DNA of 64,000 nt. It comes from Burkholderia sp. HI2500. Lineage in GTDB: Bacteria > Pseudomonadota > Gammaproteobacteria > Burkholderiales > Burkholderiaceae. Below the pieces are notes generated by a model. It saw only the letters and a list, made by a program, of their open reading frames with translations. It had not been told where the DNA came from and made no database searches. Positions 16,343-25,085 of this stretch are shown in pieces. The stretch spans positions 434,001 to 498,000 of the forward strand of contig NZ_NKFL01000006.1 in assembly GCF_002223055.1 (NCBI RefSeq). Direction: 5' to 3'. Positions within the stretch are counted from its first letter, which is position 1, and every line of letters begins with the position of its first letter. The position numbers were made by a program, and so were the translations under genes.

Positions 16343-17518
16343 ATGAACCCGACCGATTCCATCGCAGCGGTCACGCACCGCGATCCCTATCCCTATTATG
16401 CGGCGCTCGTCGACGGGCCGCCGCTCGCGTTCGACGCCACGCTCGGCCTGTGGGTCGCGAGCCGCGCGGCCGCCGTGACGGCCGTGCTCGGCCATCCGGC
16501 CTGCCGGGTTCGCCCGCTGGACGCCCCCGTGCCGCCCGCATTGCGCGGCACGACGGCCGGCGCGCTGTTCGGCGAGCTGGTGCGCATGAACGACGGCGCG
16601 TTGCGGCACGACGTGCCGAAGCAGGCGCTGCGCACGGCGTTCGCGCCGATCGACACGGCGGCGCTGCGCGACCGTGCCGCGCGGATTGCCGCACGGCGCT
16701 TGCCGGCGCCGGGCGATGCCGGCGCGTTGAACGCGTGGTGCATGACGGTGCCCGTTTGCGCGGTTGCCGATCTGCTCGGCTTCGACGAGACGCAGCTCGA
16801 CGGTATCGCGGCGCAGGTCGTCGATTTCGTCGCCGCGCTGTCGCCGTTGTCGGATGCCGCGGCACTGGCCCGCGCGAGCGACGCTGCGCGAGCGCTGCTC
16901 GACCGGATGACAGCGCGCGTCGCGCAGACGCAGGCGCACGACGGCACGCTCGTTGCCGCCGTGCAGCAGGCGGCCCGCGCGTCGGGCTGGCACGCGAGCG
17001 GCGCGCTGGTCGCGAATCTCGTCGGGCTGCTGTCGCAGACCTGCGAGGCGACCGCCGCGTGGCTCGGCAATACGCTGGTGGCGTGGAACGGGGAAGCGGG
17101 GGCGCGCGCCGCGCGCGTCACGCCGGACGATGCCGCGCTCGACGCATTCGTTGCCGAAGTCGGGCGCTTCGATTCACCGGTGCAGAACACGCGCCGCTTC
17201 GTCGCATCGCGCACGGCGATCGAAGGCGTGAGCGTCGAAGCGGGCGACGCGATTCTCGTCGTGCTCGCCGCCGCGAACCGCGACCCGGCCGTGCATCGCG
17301 ATCCGCACCGGTTCATCCCTGGCCGCGCGGCCGGGCCGAATTTCGGTTTCGGCACGGGGCCGCATGGTTGCCCGGGCGAGCGGATCGCGCGGGCAGTGAC
17401 AGCGGGGGCGTTCGGGGCATGGCTGCGTGCGGGCGGCGTACCGCCGCACGGCGCGCTGGCGTGGGACTACCGCGCGTCGACCAACGTCAGGATGCCGAAG
17501 TTCGACGCGGTACGCTGA
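16343..17518 (+). CDS. Cytochrome P450 lacking the canonical I-helix threonine
   Basis: This 391-residue P450 has the heme-binding loop FGFGTGPHGCPGER with the proximal ligand Cys343, and an ExxR motif at Glu272-Arg275. In the I helix, where most P450s have A-G-x-E/D-T-T, the sequence is S-Q-T-C-E-A-T. Glu235 is present but the oxygen-activating threonine position is Ala236. Such enzymes may use substrate hydroxyls or peroxide, or may act on unusual chemistry. No ferredoxin or reductase gene is adjacent. The substrate is unknown, and the start at ATG 16343 lacks a strong ribosome binding site. Confidence 0.88.
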   Translation: MNPTDSIAAVTHRDPYPYYAALVDGPPLAFDATLGLWVASRAAAVTAVLGHPACRVRPLDAPVPPALRGTTAGALFGELVRMNDGALRHDVPKQALRTAFAPIDTAALRDRAARIAARRLPAPGDAGALNAWCMTVPVCAVADLLGFDETQLDGIAAQVVDFVAALSPLSDAAALARASDAARALLDRMTARVAQTQAHDGTLVAAVQQAARASGWHASGALVANLVGLLSQTCEATAAWLGNTLVAWNGEAGARAARVTPDDAALDAFVAEVGRFDSPVQNTRRFVASRTAIEGVSVEAGDAILVVLAAANRDPAVHRDPHRFIPGRAAGPNFGFGTGPHGCPGERIARAVTAGAFGAWLRAGGVPPHGALAWDYRASTNVRMPKFDAVR

Positions 17519-17533
17519 AGGGGAAAAAGGGAC

Positions 17534-17860
17534 TTAGCGGCAACCTTGCTTCTCCGCCCATTGCTCCTGGGCGGCAACGCGGCGCTGCACGCGTTCGACG
17601 AGACCGGTCGAGAAGGTCCGCATGCTGATGCCACGGCGCTTCGCGAGGATCGTCTGCGCGACATCGGTGCGCGGGTTCGGCTGGCAGGCCCAGTACAGCG
17701 TCATCAGCCAGCCGATGCCGGTCCACCCGAACAGCGCGTTGAACATCGCGACCGTCAGCTTGTCGTGCCGGCCACGCCGGTCGGCAATGACCGCCGGCAG
17801 AAAATAGATCGCGATCGCGGCCACCGAACCGGCCACTTGAATCAGGACTGCGTTCTGCAT
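17534..17860 (-). CDS. Superinfection-immunity-like small membrane protein
   Basis: This 108-residue protein has two membrane helices (about 7-24 and 38-58). The second contains NALFGWTGIGWLMTLYWA, the pattern of the Imm_superinfect (T4 Imm-like) family widely found in bacterial chromosomes. A basic cytosolic tail follows. In phage the family blocks DNA injection by superinfecting phage; whether chromosomal copies do so is unknown. GGAG lies about nine bases before the ATG at 17860. The gene converges on the P450, with 15 bases between stops. Confidence 0.78.
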   Translation of the reverse strand: MQNAVLIQVAGSVAAIAIYFLPAVIADRRGRHDKLTVAMFNALFGWTGIGWLMTLYWACQPNPRTDVAQTILAKRRGISMRTFSTGLVERVQRRVAAQEQWAEKQGCR

Positions 17861-17961
17861 GTTGCTGCTCCATCCGAACTGCAATGGAACCGAGTATCGC
17901 GCTTTTTCCGTTTGCGTGCAGGCCGTGGCCAAGCAATTGATTGTTGCGATTTTAATGACGA

Positions 17962-18381
17962 TCAGCCGGCTTCGGCGTCCGCCGGCTGCACTTCGTTGCT
18001 CAGCGCGAAACCTTCGTCGAGCCAGCCCGTCACGCCGCCGATCATCAGCTTGACCGGCCGGCCGAGGCGCGCGAGCTGGATCGCCGCGCGTGCGGCGCCG
18101 TTGCAGTGCGGGCCCGCGCAGTAGACGACGAAGAGCGTGCCGGCCGGATAGCCGGCGAGCTTGCTCTCGATGATCTTGCGGCGCGGCAGGTTGCGGGCGC
18201 CGGGCACGTGGCCGGCGGCGAACTGATCGGGGCCGCGCACGTCGAGCAGCACGAAATCGGGCGCGCCCGATGCGAGCGCGTCGTGCACGTCCCAGCAATC
18301 GGTCTCGAAGCGCAGCGATGCCTCGAAATGCGCAAGGGCGGCGGGGCTGTCGGCGGCGGGGACGTCGGTGACGTAGGACAT
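17962..18381 (-). CDS. Rhodanese-like domain protein
   Basis: This 139-residue single rhodanese domain has LLDVRGPDQFAAGHVPGARNLPRR and the active-site loop VVYCAGPHCNGA with the catalytic Cys. Rhodaneses carry a persulfide and transfer sulfur. AGGAG lies upstream of the ATG at 18381. It is divergent from an FtrA-like AraC regulator, a frequent pairing in proteobacteria, which suggests the regulator controls it. The sulfur acceptor is not predictable. Confidence 0.88.
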   Translation of the reverse strand: MSYVTDVPAADSPAALAHFEASLRFETDCWDVHDALASGAPDFVLLDVRGPDQFAAGHVPGARNLPRRKIIESKLAGYPAGTLFVVYCAGPHCNGAARAAIQLARLGRPVKLMIGGVTGWLDEGFALSNEVQPADAEAG

Positions 18382-18491
18382 GGCAGGTTCTCCTGAAGAT
18401 TGCGTGGAACGCGGTGGAATGAGGGGCAGTATCGCGGTTCGGCGCGTTTCGCGGCAGTGGCGCGATCGACAAGTTCCGGTAACATCGCGCC

Positions 18492-19466
18492 ATGCACAAT
18501 CATCTCGTCGTCGCGCTCGCCTACGATCGCCTCTGCACGTTCGAATTCGGCTGCGTGGTCGAACTGTTCGCCCTCGAACGCCCCGAGCTCGGGGTCGACT
18601 GGTATCGCTTCGCGGTCTGCGCGAGCGAGCCGGGGCCCGTGCGCGCGGCGGGCGGGATCACGGTCGCCGCGCCCTATCGGCTCGCGACGCTCGATCGCGC
18701 CGACACCATCGTGATTCCCGGCTGGCGCGATCCGGACGAACTGCCGCCGGAGCCGCTGCTGAAGAAACTGCGGGCCGCGCATCGTCGCGGCGCGCGGCTC
18801 TGCTCGATCTGTTCGGGCGTGTTCGTGCTGGCCGCGGCCGGCGTGCTCGACGGCCTCACGGTGACGACCCACTGGCGCTATGCGGAGAAACTGCAGGCGC
18901 GCTATCCGGCGCTGCGCGTGAATCCCGATGCGCTGTACGTCGACGAAGGGCAGGTGATCACCTCGGCCGGATCGGCGGCGGGGCTCGACATGTTGCTGCA
19001 TCTCGTGCGCCGCGATCACGGCGGCGCGATCGCGAACCGGGTCGCGCAGCGCCTCGTGCTGCCGCCGCATCGCGACGGCGGGCAGGCGCAGTTCGTGCCG
19101 CGCCCGGTCGCGCCGGGCGGCACCGACCGGCTCGCGAAGCTGATCGACTGGATGCGCGCGCACGCGGCCGAGCCGCATACGCTTGCGTCGCTCGCCGCGC
19201 AGGCCGCGATGAGCACGCGCACGCTGCAGCGTCAGTTCGCGGACGCGACGGGGATGTCGCCGCTCGCGTGGCTGATCCGCGAACGCGTGAACGTCGCGAA
19301 GGACATGCTCGAAGCGCATCCCGCGCTGTCGCTCGCGCAGGTCGCGGCGCGTGCGGGGTTCGGTTCCGAGGAGTCGCTGCGCCGGCATTTCCGGCGTGTC
19401 GCGGCGACGAGCCCGGCCGCGTACCGGCGCGGGATGAGTCGCGGCGAAAGCACACGGGACGCCTGA
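18492..19466 (+). CDS. ftrA: FtrA/GlxA-like AraC-family regulator
   Basis: This 324-residue regulator fuses an N-terminal DJ-1/PfpI-like domain (about 1-185), with nucleophile-elbow segment RLCSICSGVFVLAAAG, to a C-terminal AraC double helix-turn-helix (about 215-315). The AraC part contains MSTRTLQRQFADATGMSPLAWL and AARAGFGSEESLRRHFRR. The order and length match FtrA-type regulators, which sit next to rhodanese genes as here. The start at 18492 begins MHNHLVVALAYD. The ligand of the DJ-1-like domain is unknown. Confidence 0.85.
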   Translation: MHNHLVVALAYDRLCTFEFGCVVELFALERPELGVDWYRFAVCASEPGPVRAAGGITVAAPYRLATLDRADTIVIPGWRDPDELPPEPLLKKLRAAHRRGARLCSICSGVFVLAAAGVLDGLTVTTHWRYAEKLQARYPALRVNPDALYVDEGQVITSAGSAAGLDMLLHLVRRDHGGAIANRVAQRLVLPPHRDGGQAQFVPRPVAPGGTDRLAKLIDWMRAHAAEPHTLASLAAQAAMSTRTLQRQFADATGMSPLAWLIRERVNVAKDMLEAHPALSLAQVAARAGFGSEESLRRHFRRVAATSPAAYRRGMSRGESTRDA

Positions 19467-19544
19467 GCGCGGTACCGATTCCTGCCGACGTTTTCTTCCG
19501 ATGACACCGCAGTGGCGCAAGATCGCGCCTCACCGAGAGAGGCC

Positions 19545-19560
19545 GGCCGCCTGAGCGGCC
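19545..19560. terminator. Hairpin between convergent genes
   Basis: GGCCGC and GCGGCC flank CTGA in the gap between the AraC gene and the leftward decarboxylase gene. It could end transcription from either side, but it lacks a T-run on both strands. Confidence 0.35.
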
Positions 19561-19626
19561 GACGCCGCCTGCAAGTGGCGACGCGCGCCGCCGGGCGGCG
19601 GCACGGCGTCGGGTTGCGTTGCGTAC

Positions 19627-21966
19627 TCAGCGCGTGCGGGTATCGCGCGCCTTCTGCTTGATGCACGCGATGCGATACACGCCATCCTCGACCTCGACAC
19701 CGTGCGTGTCGTGCGTGAAGCCGGGGAAGCGCAGGTCGTACTGCTCGAGCGCCTTCAGGTAGCCGAGCAGCGGGCCGTCGGCCGGCCCCGCGTTCTCGCC
19801 GGGCATCAGCAGCGGAATGCCGGGCGGATAGGGCACGACGCCCGTCGCGACGGTGCGGCCTTCCATCTCCGCGAGCTCCAGCATCTCGATGTCGTTGTGC
19901 ACCAGATGCTCGAACGCCTCGGCCGGGCTGTAGTCGGGCTTCGGCAGCGTCGAGAAGCCGCGCGACATCATCTCGGTCGTCTTCAGGTCGCTCATTGCGC
20001 TGAACATCAGGTCGCACAAGTCGCGCAGGCCGAGCTTGCCGTAGCGTTCCGGATAACGCGCGACGAGTTCGGGCAGCGCCTGCTCGAGCGGCGCGTTCGC
20101 ATCGTAGTCGCGCTTGAAGTCGAGCAGCGTGTTGACGAGCGTGCCCCACTTGCCCTTCGTCACGCCGAGCGAGAACAGGAACAGGATCGTGAAGTCGGTC
20201 GTCTTCTCGACGACGATCCCGTGCCGGTCGAGATACGCGGTGACGACCGACGCGGGAATGCCGACCGGCATCAGCCCGCCGTGCGCCGCGACACCCGGCG
20301 TGACGATCGACACCTTGATCGGATCGAGCATGCAGTAGTCGTCCTCGATCTCGCCGAAGCCGTGCCACGTGTCGCCCGGATGCAGCACCCAGCACGACGG
20401 ATCGGTGGCGAGCAGCGTCTCGTCCGCTTCGTGGAAGCGCACGCGCCGGCCCGTCTTGCGATCGACGACGCTATCGGGCTGCCAGCCGTTGAAGAACCAG
20501 TCGTTGTTCTCCGCGCATTCCGTATGCAGGCGCGCCAGCATCTGGCGGAACGCGACGGCCTCGCGGATCGCGTCGGTGGTCAGCGCCTCGCCGCCGGGGC
20601 CGTCCATCATCGCGGCGCTCACGTCATTCGACGCGATGATCGCGTAGTTCGGCGACGTCGACGCATGCATCATGTACGCCTCGTTGAAGCGGGCGTGCTC
20701 GATCGGGTTGCGGCCGTCGCGAACATGAATGAACGATGCCTGCGACAGCGCGGCGAGCAGCTTGTGCGTCGATTGCGTCGCGAACACGGTCGGCTTGCTC
20801 GCGTCGTGTTGCGACGGATCGCCGTGCATCGCGTGACGGTCGCGGTAGATCGGGTTGAAGCGCGCGTACCCGTACCATGCCTCGTCGAAATGCAATCGAT
20901 CGACGCTCTGGCCGAGCAGTGCCTCGACGCGCGCGACGTTGTAGCAGAGGCCGTCGTACGTCGAGTTCGTGATCAGCGCATGCACGGGCGTCGGGTCGAT
21001 GCCGTCGCGGCCGCGCACGAGTGGGTTCGCGTCGATTGCGAGGCGCACGGCGGCGGCCGTCAGCCGCTCGGGCATGATCGGCCCGATGATCCCGTAGTGG
21101 TTGCGCGACGGAATCAGGTAGGTCGGAATCGCGCCCGACATCGTCATCGCGTGCTCGGCCGACTTGTGGCAGTTGCGGTCGCACAGCGCGACTTGGTTGC
21201 GCGTGACGCTCGCCATCAGGATCACGCGGTTCGACATCGACGAGCCGTTCGTCACGTGATACGTGCGATGCGCGCCGAACACGCGCGCCGCATAGCGTTC
21301 GCTTTCGCCGATCGGGCCCGAGTGATCGAGCAGCGAGCCGAGTTCGCCGACCGAGATCGACAGGTCGGAGCGGAACAGCGATTCGCCGAAGAATTCGAAG
21401 TACGCACGGCCGACCGGCGATTTCAGGAACGCGGTGCCGCCCGTGTGGCCCGGCGTGTGCCACGAGTATTCGTACACGCGGGAAAACTTCGCGAGCGCGC
21501 GGAACATCGGTGGCAGCACGGTTTCGCGGTAGCGCTCGATCGCGGCGACGATGCGGCCGCCGATGAACGCGGTGGTGTCCTCCAGCATCCAGATGAAGTC
21601 GTCGGCCTTGCGCATCGCGTCGACCGGAATCGCGGACGCGCTCGCGCGGCTCGCGAGCAGGAACACGGGCACGGTCGCGTTGCGTGCGCGCATCGCGTCG
21701 AGTACGGCCTGCGCGGGCGCATGGTCGGCGTCGTTGCCGAGTTCCCAGTTGAGCAGCAGGCACTGGATCGCCGGATCGGCGGCAACCACCGCGCGCGCAT
21801 CGTCGGCGGACGTCGCGATCACGACGTCGACGAGCCGCGCGCGCAGTTCCTCGGCAAGTGCCGTCGCGGCGCGCCCGGTGGCCGTGCGTTCATCGATGTC
21901 GTGCTGCACGAGCAGCGCCTTCATGCCGAGGCGGCGGAAGGCCGGTTGGGTCAAGGAAGCAGTCAT
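19627..21966 (-). CDS. Orn/Lys/Arg decarboxylase (PLP, fold type I)
   Basis: This 779-residue enzyme has the three parts of the large inducible decarboxylases: a response-regulator-like wing domain (about 15-150), the PLP core with HFDEAW (Asp361-Glu362) and Schiff-base Lys402 in STHKLLAALSQ, and a C-terminal domain. It decarboxylates a basic amino acid, consuming a proton and releasing agmatine, cadaverine or putrescine. I cannot decide the substrate by eye. The permease gene begins upstream with three bases between genes, giving an antiporter-decarboxylase operon as in acid resistance systems. GGGGGA lies about ten bases before the ATG. Confidence 0.92.
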   Translation of the reverse strand: MTASLTQPAFRRLGMKALLVQHDIDERTATGRAATALAEELRARLVDVVIATSADDARAVVAADPAIQCLLLNWELGNDADHAPAQAVLDAMRARNATVPVFLLASRASASAIPVDAMRKADDFIWMLEDTTAFIGGRIVAAIERYRETVLPPMFRALAKFSRVYEYSWHTPGHTGGTAFLKSPVGRAYFEFFGESLFRSDLSISVGELGSLLDHSGPIGESERYAARVFGAHRTYHVTNGSSMSNRVILMASVTRNQVALCDRNCHKSAEHAMTMSGAIPTYLIPSRNHYGIIGPIMPERLTAAAVRLAIDANPLVRGRDGIDPTPVHALITNSTYDGLCYNVARVEALLGQSVDRLHFDEAWYGYARFNPIYRDRHAMHGDPSQHDASKPTVFATQSTHKLLAALSQASFIHVRDGRNPIEHARFNEAYMMHASTSPNYAIIASNDVSAAMMDGPGGEALTTDAIREAVAFRQMLARLHTECAENNDWFFNGWQPDSVVDRKTGRRVRFHEADETLLATDPSCWVLHPGDTWHGFGEIEDDYCMLDPIKVSIVTPGVAAHGGLMPVGIPASVVTAYLDRHGIVVEKTTDFTILFLFSLGVTKGKWGTLVNTLLDFKRDYDANAPLEQALPELVARYPERYGKLGLRDLCDLMFSAMSDLKTTEMMSRGFSTLPKPDYSPAEAFEHLVHNDIEMLELAEMEGRTVATGVVPYPPGIPLLMPGENAGPADGPLLGYLKALEQYDLRFPGFTHDTHGVEVEDGVYRIACIKQKARDTRTR

Positions 21967-21969
21967 TGT

Positions 21970-23502
21970 TTAATCCCCCGTTTGCTGGGTTGCCTGGACG
22001 CTCGCGGCAACGGCCGGCGAGCGCGCGTGAAGGGTGTCGGCCTGGTGACGGCCCACGGAGATCCAGAAGGTGGCGGCGAGCGCGGCGATGGTCACGCCGA
22101 GCGCGAGATAGCGCACCCAGCGCGGCGAGCGGCCGCCCGGATGGATGTGGGTTTCCTCGATCTCGCGCTGGCGGTTGATCGACAGCTCGTAGATGACGAT
22201 CGTCGCGACGACGAAGATCAGCGACCAGCGCGTTTGCTGGCCGTCGGAGCCGACCATTGCCCACAGCGCGTAGACGGCGCCGATCAGGCCGACGATCGTG
22301 TAGAACGTGAACTGGTGCGACGGCATCTTGCCGTAGCCGAGCACCTTGATCGCGATGCACGAGTAGATGTACGGCAAGAGCGTCATGATCACGGCGATCG
22401 ACGCGATCTTGCCGAACTGCTCGCTGGCGCTGGGCGACATCGTCGCGAGCACCTGCACCGACATGATCAGCGCGACGATCGCGAGGCCCGCGGACGGCAC
22501 GTTCTTCGAGTTCACGCGGGCGAACACGCCGGCGAACAGCCCGTCGTCGGCGGCCGCCTTCGCGGTCTGGCCGACCAGCAGCGTCCACCCCGCGAGCGAG
22601 CCGAGGCAGCCGAGCGCCGCGCAGATCGCGACCGCGTTCGCGGCCGTGTCGCCGAGCGCGAGGCGCGCGGCATCCGCGAACGGCGCGCTCGAGGCGAGCA
22701 GCGCCTTGTTCGGGATCATCCCCATGATCACGGTCGAGCTGAGCACGTAGCAGACGGCCGCGAGCACGACACCGCCGACGGTTGCGATCGGCACGTTGCG
22801 CGACGGGTTCTCGACGACGCCGGCCGATACCGACGCACTCTCGACGCCGATGAACGCCCACAGCGTGAAGTTCAGCGTCGCGCCGATCGCGCTGAAGCTG
22901 TTGGTGCCCGACACGTTCCAGCCGGCGAAGTACACGTCCTTGCTGAACCAGAACCAGCCGAACACGGCCATCCCGAGGATCGGCACGAGCGCGAAGATCG
23001 TCGTGACCGACTGCACGCGGCCGACGACGTTCGGCCCGAGGATGTTCGCGTACGTGAACAGCCAGATCACGAAGATCTGCGCGAGCGCGAACACGAGCGG
23101 GTCCTTCAGGACCGGGAAGAAATGCGTGAGGTAGCCGAGGCCGGCGACCGCGAGGCCGACGTTGCCGAGCACGTTCGCGAGCCAGTAGATCAGGTTGGTC
23201 TGGTAGCCCATGTACGGGCCGAACGACTTGCGCGCATACGCATACGGGCCGCCGGCGGCCGGGTCGATCGCCGCGAGCTTCGCGAACACGAGCGCGAGCG
23301 ACACGGCGCCGACGACGGTGATCAGCCAGCCGAAGATCGCGATGCCGCCGGTGGCGGCGAGGTTCGCGGGCAGCATGAAGACGCCGGAGCCCATCATGTT
23401 GCCCGCGACCATCAGCGTGGCGGGAATGACGCCGATTTTCGGCGCGGAAGCCGCGGCCGACGGGGCGGCGGCGCGGGAGGAGGACGAGCTGGCATCGGAC
23501 AT
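21970..23502 (-). CDS. APC-family basic amino acid/polyamine antiporter
   Basis: This 510-residue membrane protein has about 12-13 helices and the APC signature near the start (VAGNMMGSGVFMLPANLA, the unwound TM1 G-x-G motif). The sequence GPYAYARKSFGPYMGYQTN in the TM3 region resembles AdiC/CadB/PotE antiporters. It would exchange the decarboxylation product for fresh amino acid across the inner membrane. The C-terminus is longer than in AdiC, with an extra helix after residue 470. The decarboxylase follows three bases downstream, so the two genes surely share a transcript. Confidence 0.9.
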   Translation of the reverse strand: MSDASSSSSRAAAPSAAASAPKIGVIPATLMVAGNMMGSGVFMLPANLAATGGIAIFGWLITVVGAVSLALVFAKLAAIDPAAGGPYAYARKSFGPYMGYQTNLIYWLANVLGNVGLAVAGLGYLTHFFPVLKDPLVFALAQIFVIWLFTYANILGPNVVGRVQSVTTIFALVPILGMAVFGWFWFSKDVYFAGWNVSGTNSFSAIGATLNFTLWAFIGVESASVSAGVVENPSRNVPIATVGGVVLAAVCYVLSSTVIMGMIPNKALLASSAPFADAARLALGDTAANAVAICAALGCLGSLAGWTLLVGQTAKAAADDGLFAGVFARVNSKNVPSAGLAIVALIMSVQVLATMSPSASEQFGKIASIAVIMTLLPYIYSCIAIKVLGYGKMPSHQFTFYTIVGLIGAVYALWAMVGSDGQQTRWSLIFVVATIVIYELSINRQREIEETHIHPGGRSPRWVRYLALGVTIAALAATFWISVGRHQADTLHARSPAVAASVQATQQTGD

Positions 23503-23934
23503 GCGACGCTCCTTGACGAGACGTGTTGCGGTTGAAGTGGCGCGGCGTGGCGCCGGTTGACGATTCCGGCATGAATCGTCGTTTTATTTAACGTTTTCAT
23601 GTTATCGCCTTGGTGGTTTTTAATAAGGGTAAACGCCGGTATTTAATAACTTGAATATTGATGAATGTCATTGAAACCCGTGAATCGATGTTTGAATTTG
23701 GATGTGGGTGAGCCGTGCAGTAAGGATGTGGGCGTTTTCATTGGTCTCGGCCATGGATGGTGGGATCGCGCAGCTGAATCTGCCGTAAATAATCATTTTT
23801 CCCGATTCGGTTAAATCAATTCGTGACGTAAATGGCGCACCAATCGGGGTTCGGGTTTGTCGGTTAATATCGGGCGCATCAAACGCGCGCCGCCGGCGCG
23901 CGCGACCACCGCTTCTTCCCCGAGGACGATTCCG
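23503..23934. other. AT-rich divergent promoter region
   Basis: The 432-base gap lies between the leftward antiporter operon and the rightward nitronate monooxygenase gene. Bases 23575-23850 are strikingly AT-rich for this genome, with several TTTAAT/TTATTT stretches, suggesting promoters and regulator binding. I found no clear palindrome and no gene. Confidence 0.5.
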
Positions 23935-25005
23935 ATGACGACGCTGCCTTCCCGTTTGCCGCTGATCCAGGCGCCGATGGTCGGTTCGCTGAGCCCGCTC
24001 GCGATCGCGGTGTGCGAAGCCGGCGGGCTCGGCTCGCTCGCGTGCGCGGCGCTCGGCCCGCAGCAACTACGCGACGAGATCGCGGCGATCCGGGCGCGCA
24101 CGCCCGCGCCGTTTAACGTGAACTTCTTCTGCCACACGCCGCCGGCGCCCGACGCCGAGGTCGAGGCACGCTGGCGTGTGGCGCTCGCCGGTTATTACGC
24201 GGAAGCCGGTCTCGATCCGGCCGACGTGAAGGGCGGCCCCGGCCGCGCGCCGTTCGACGATGCGATGTGCGCGGTCGTCGAGGAGCTGCGCCCGGCCGTC
24301 GTCAGCTTCCATTTCGGGTTGCCGGATGATGCGCTGCTCGAGCGCGTGCGGCGCACGGGTGCGTGGGTGGTGTCGTCCGCGACGACCGTCGAGGAAGCGC
24401 GCTGGCTCGATGCGCGCGACGTCGACGCGATCGTCGCGCAGGGCGCGGAGGCGGGCGGCCATCGCGGGATGTTCCTGACCGACGACATCCACGCGCAACC
24501 GGGCCTGTTCGCATTGCTGCCGCAGATCGTCGACGCGGTGCGCGCGCCGGTGATCGCGGCCGGCGCGATCGCCGACGGGCGCGGCATCGCGGCGGCGTTC
24601 GCGCTCGGTGCACGCGCGGTGCAGATCGGCACGGGCTACCTGCTGACGCCGCAAGCCGGCCGCTCGGCACAGCATCGCGCGGCGGTGCGCGCCGCGCGCG
24701 ACGACGGCACACGCATGACCAACCTGTACACGGGCCGCCCCGCGCGCGGGCTGCTGACGCGCTTCATGCGCGAGCAGGGGCCGATGAGCGCGCTCGCGCC
24801 GGCGTTCCCGCTCGCGACGGCCGCGGTCGATCCGCTGCGCGGCGCATTCGAGCGGCAGGGCCGCGACGACTTCTCGCTGCTGTGGTCGGGCGAGGCCGCG
24901 GCGCTCGCGCGTGAAGCGGATGCGGGCGAACTGACGCAACGCCTGTGGCGCGACGCGCTGGCGTGTGCGGCGGGGCTGCGCGACGCGTTCCCGCAGGCGG
25001 TCTGA
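23935..25005 (+). CDS. Nitronate monooxygenase (2-nitropropane dioxygenase family)
   Basis: This 356-residue FMN-dependent TIM-barrel enzyme starts LPLIQAPMVGSLSPLAIAVCEAGGLGSLACAAL. It has the family's flavin-site piece VAQGAEAGGHRG and the phosphate-binding AAGAIADGRGIAAAFALGARAVQIGTGYL. Such enzymes oxidise propionate-3-nitronate or alkyl nitronates and protect against these toxins. The ATG at 23935 is chosen because the conserved N-terminus begins there. It is separate from the following peptidase gene by 80 bases. Confidence 0.9.
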   Translation: MTTLPSRLPLIQAPMVGSLSPLAIAVCEAGGLGSLACAALGPQQLRDEIAAIRARTPAPFNVNFFCHTPPAPDAEVEARWRVALAGYYAEAGLDPADVKGGPGRAPFDDAMCAVVEELRPAVVSFHFGLPDDALLERVRRTGAWVVSSATTVEEARWLDARDVDAIVAQGAEAGGHRGMFLTDDIHAQPGLFALLPQIVDAVRAPVIAAGAIADGRGIAAAFALGARAVQIGTGYLLTPQAGRSAQHRAAVRAARDDGTRMTNLYTGRPARGLLTRFMREQGPMSALAPAFPLATAAVDPLRGAFERQGRDDFSLLWSGEAAALAREADAGELTQRLWRDALACAAGLRDAFPQAV

Positions 25006-25085
25006 GCGGCCGGGAAGGGGGCGCCGGCGCGGGAGCATCGGCGTATCATCTGGGTTTTCGTCAGCCCGATCCAGGCACCACCACC

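Noticed and set aside
19702..23535. A 1,277-codon open frame on the + strand opposite the decarboxylase and antiporter genes
   Set aside because: It is arginine/histidine-rich, has no ribosome binding site or recognisable domain, and is the antisense shadow of two clear genes in high-GC DNA.
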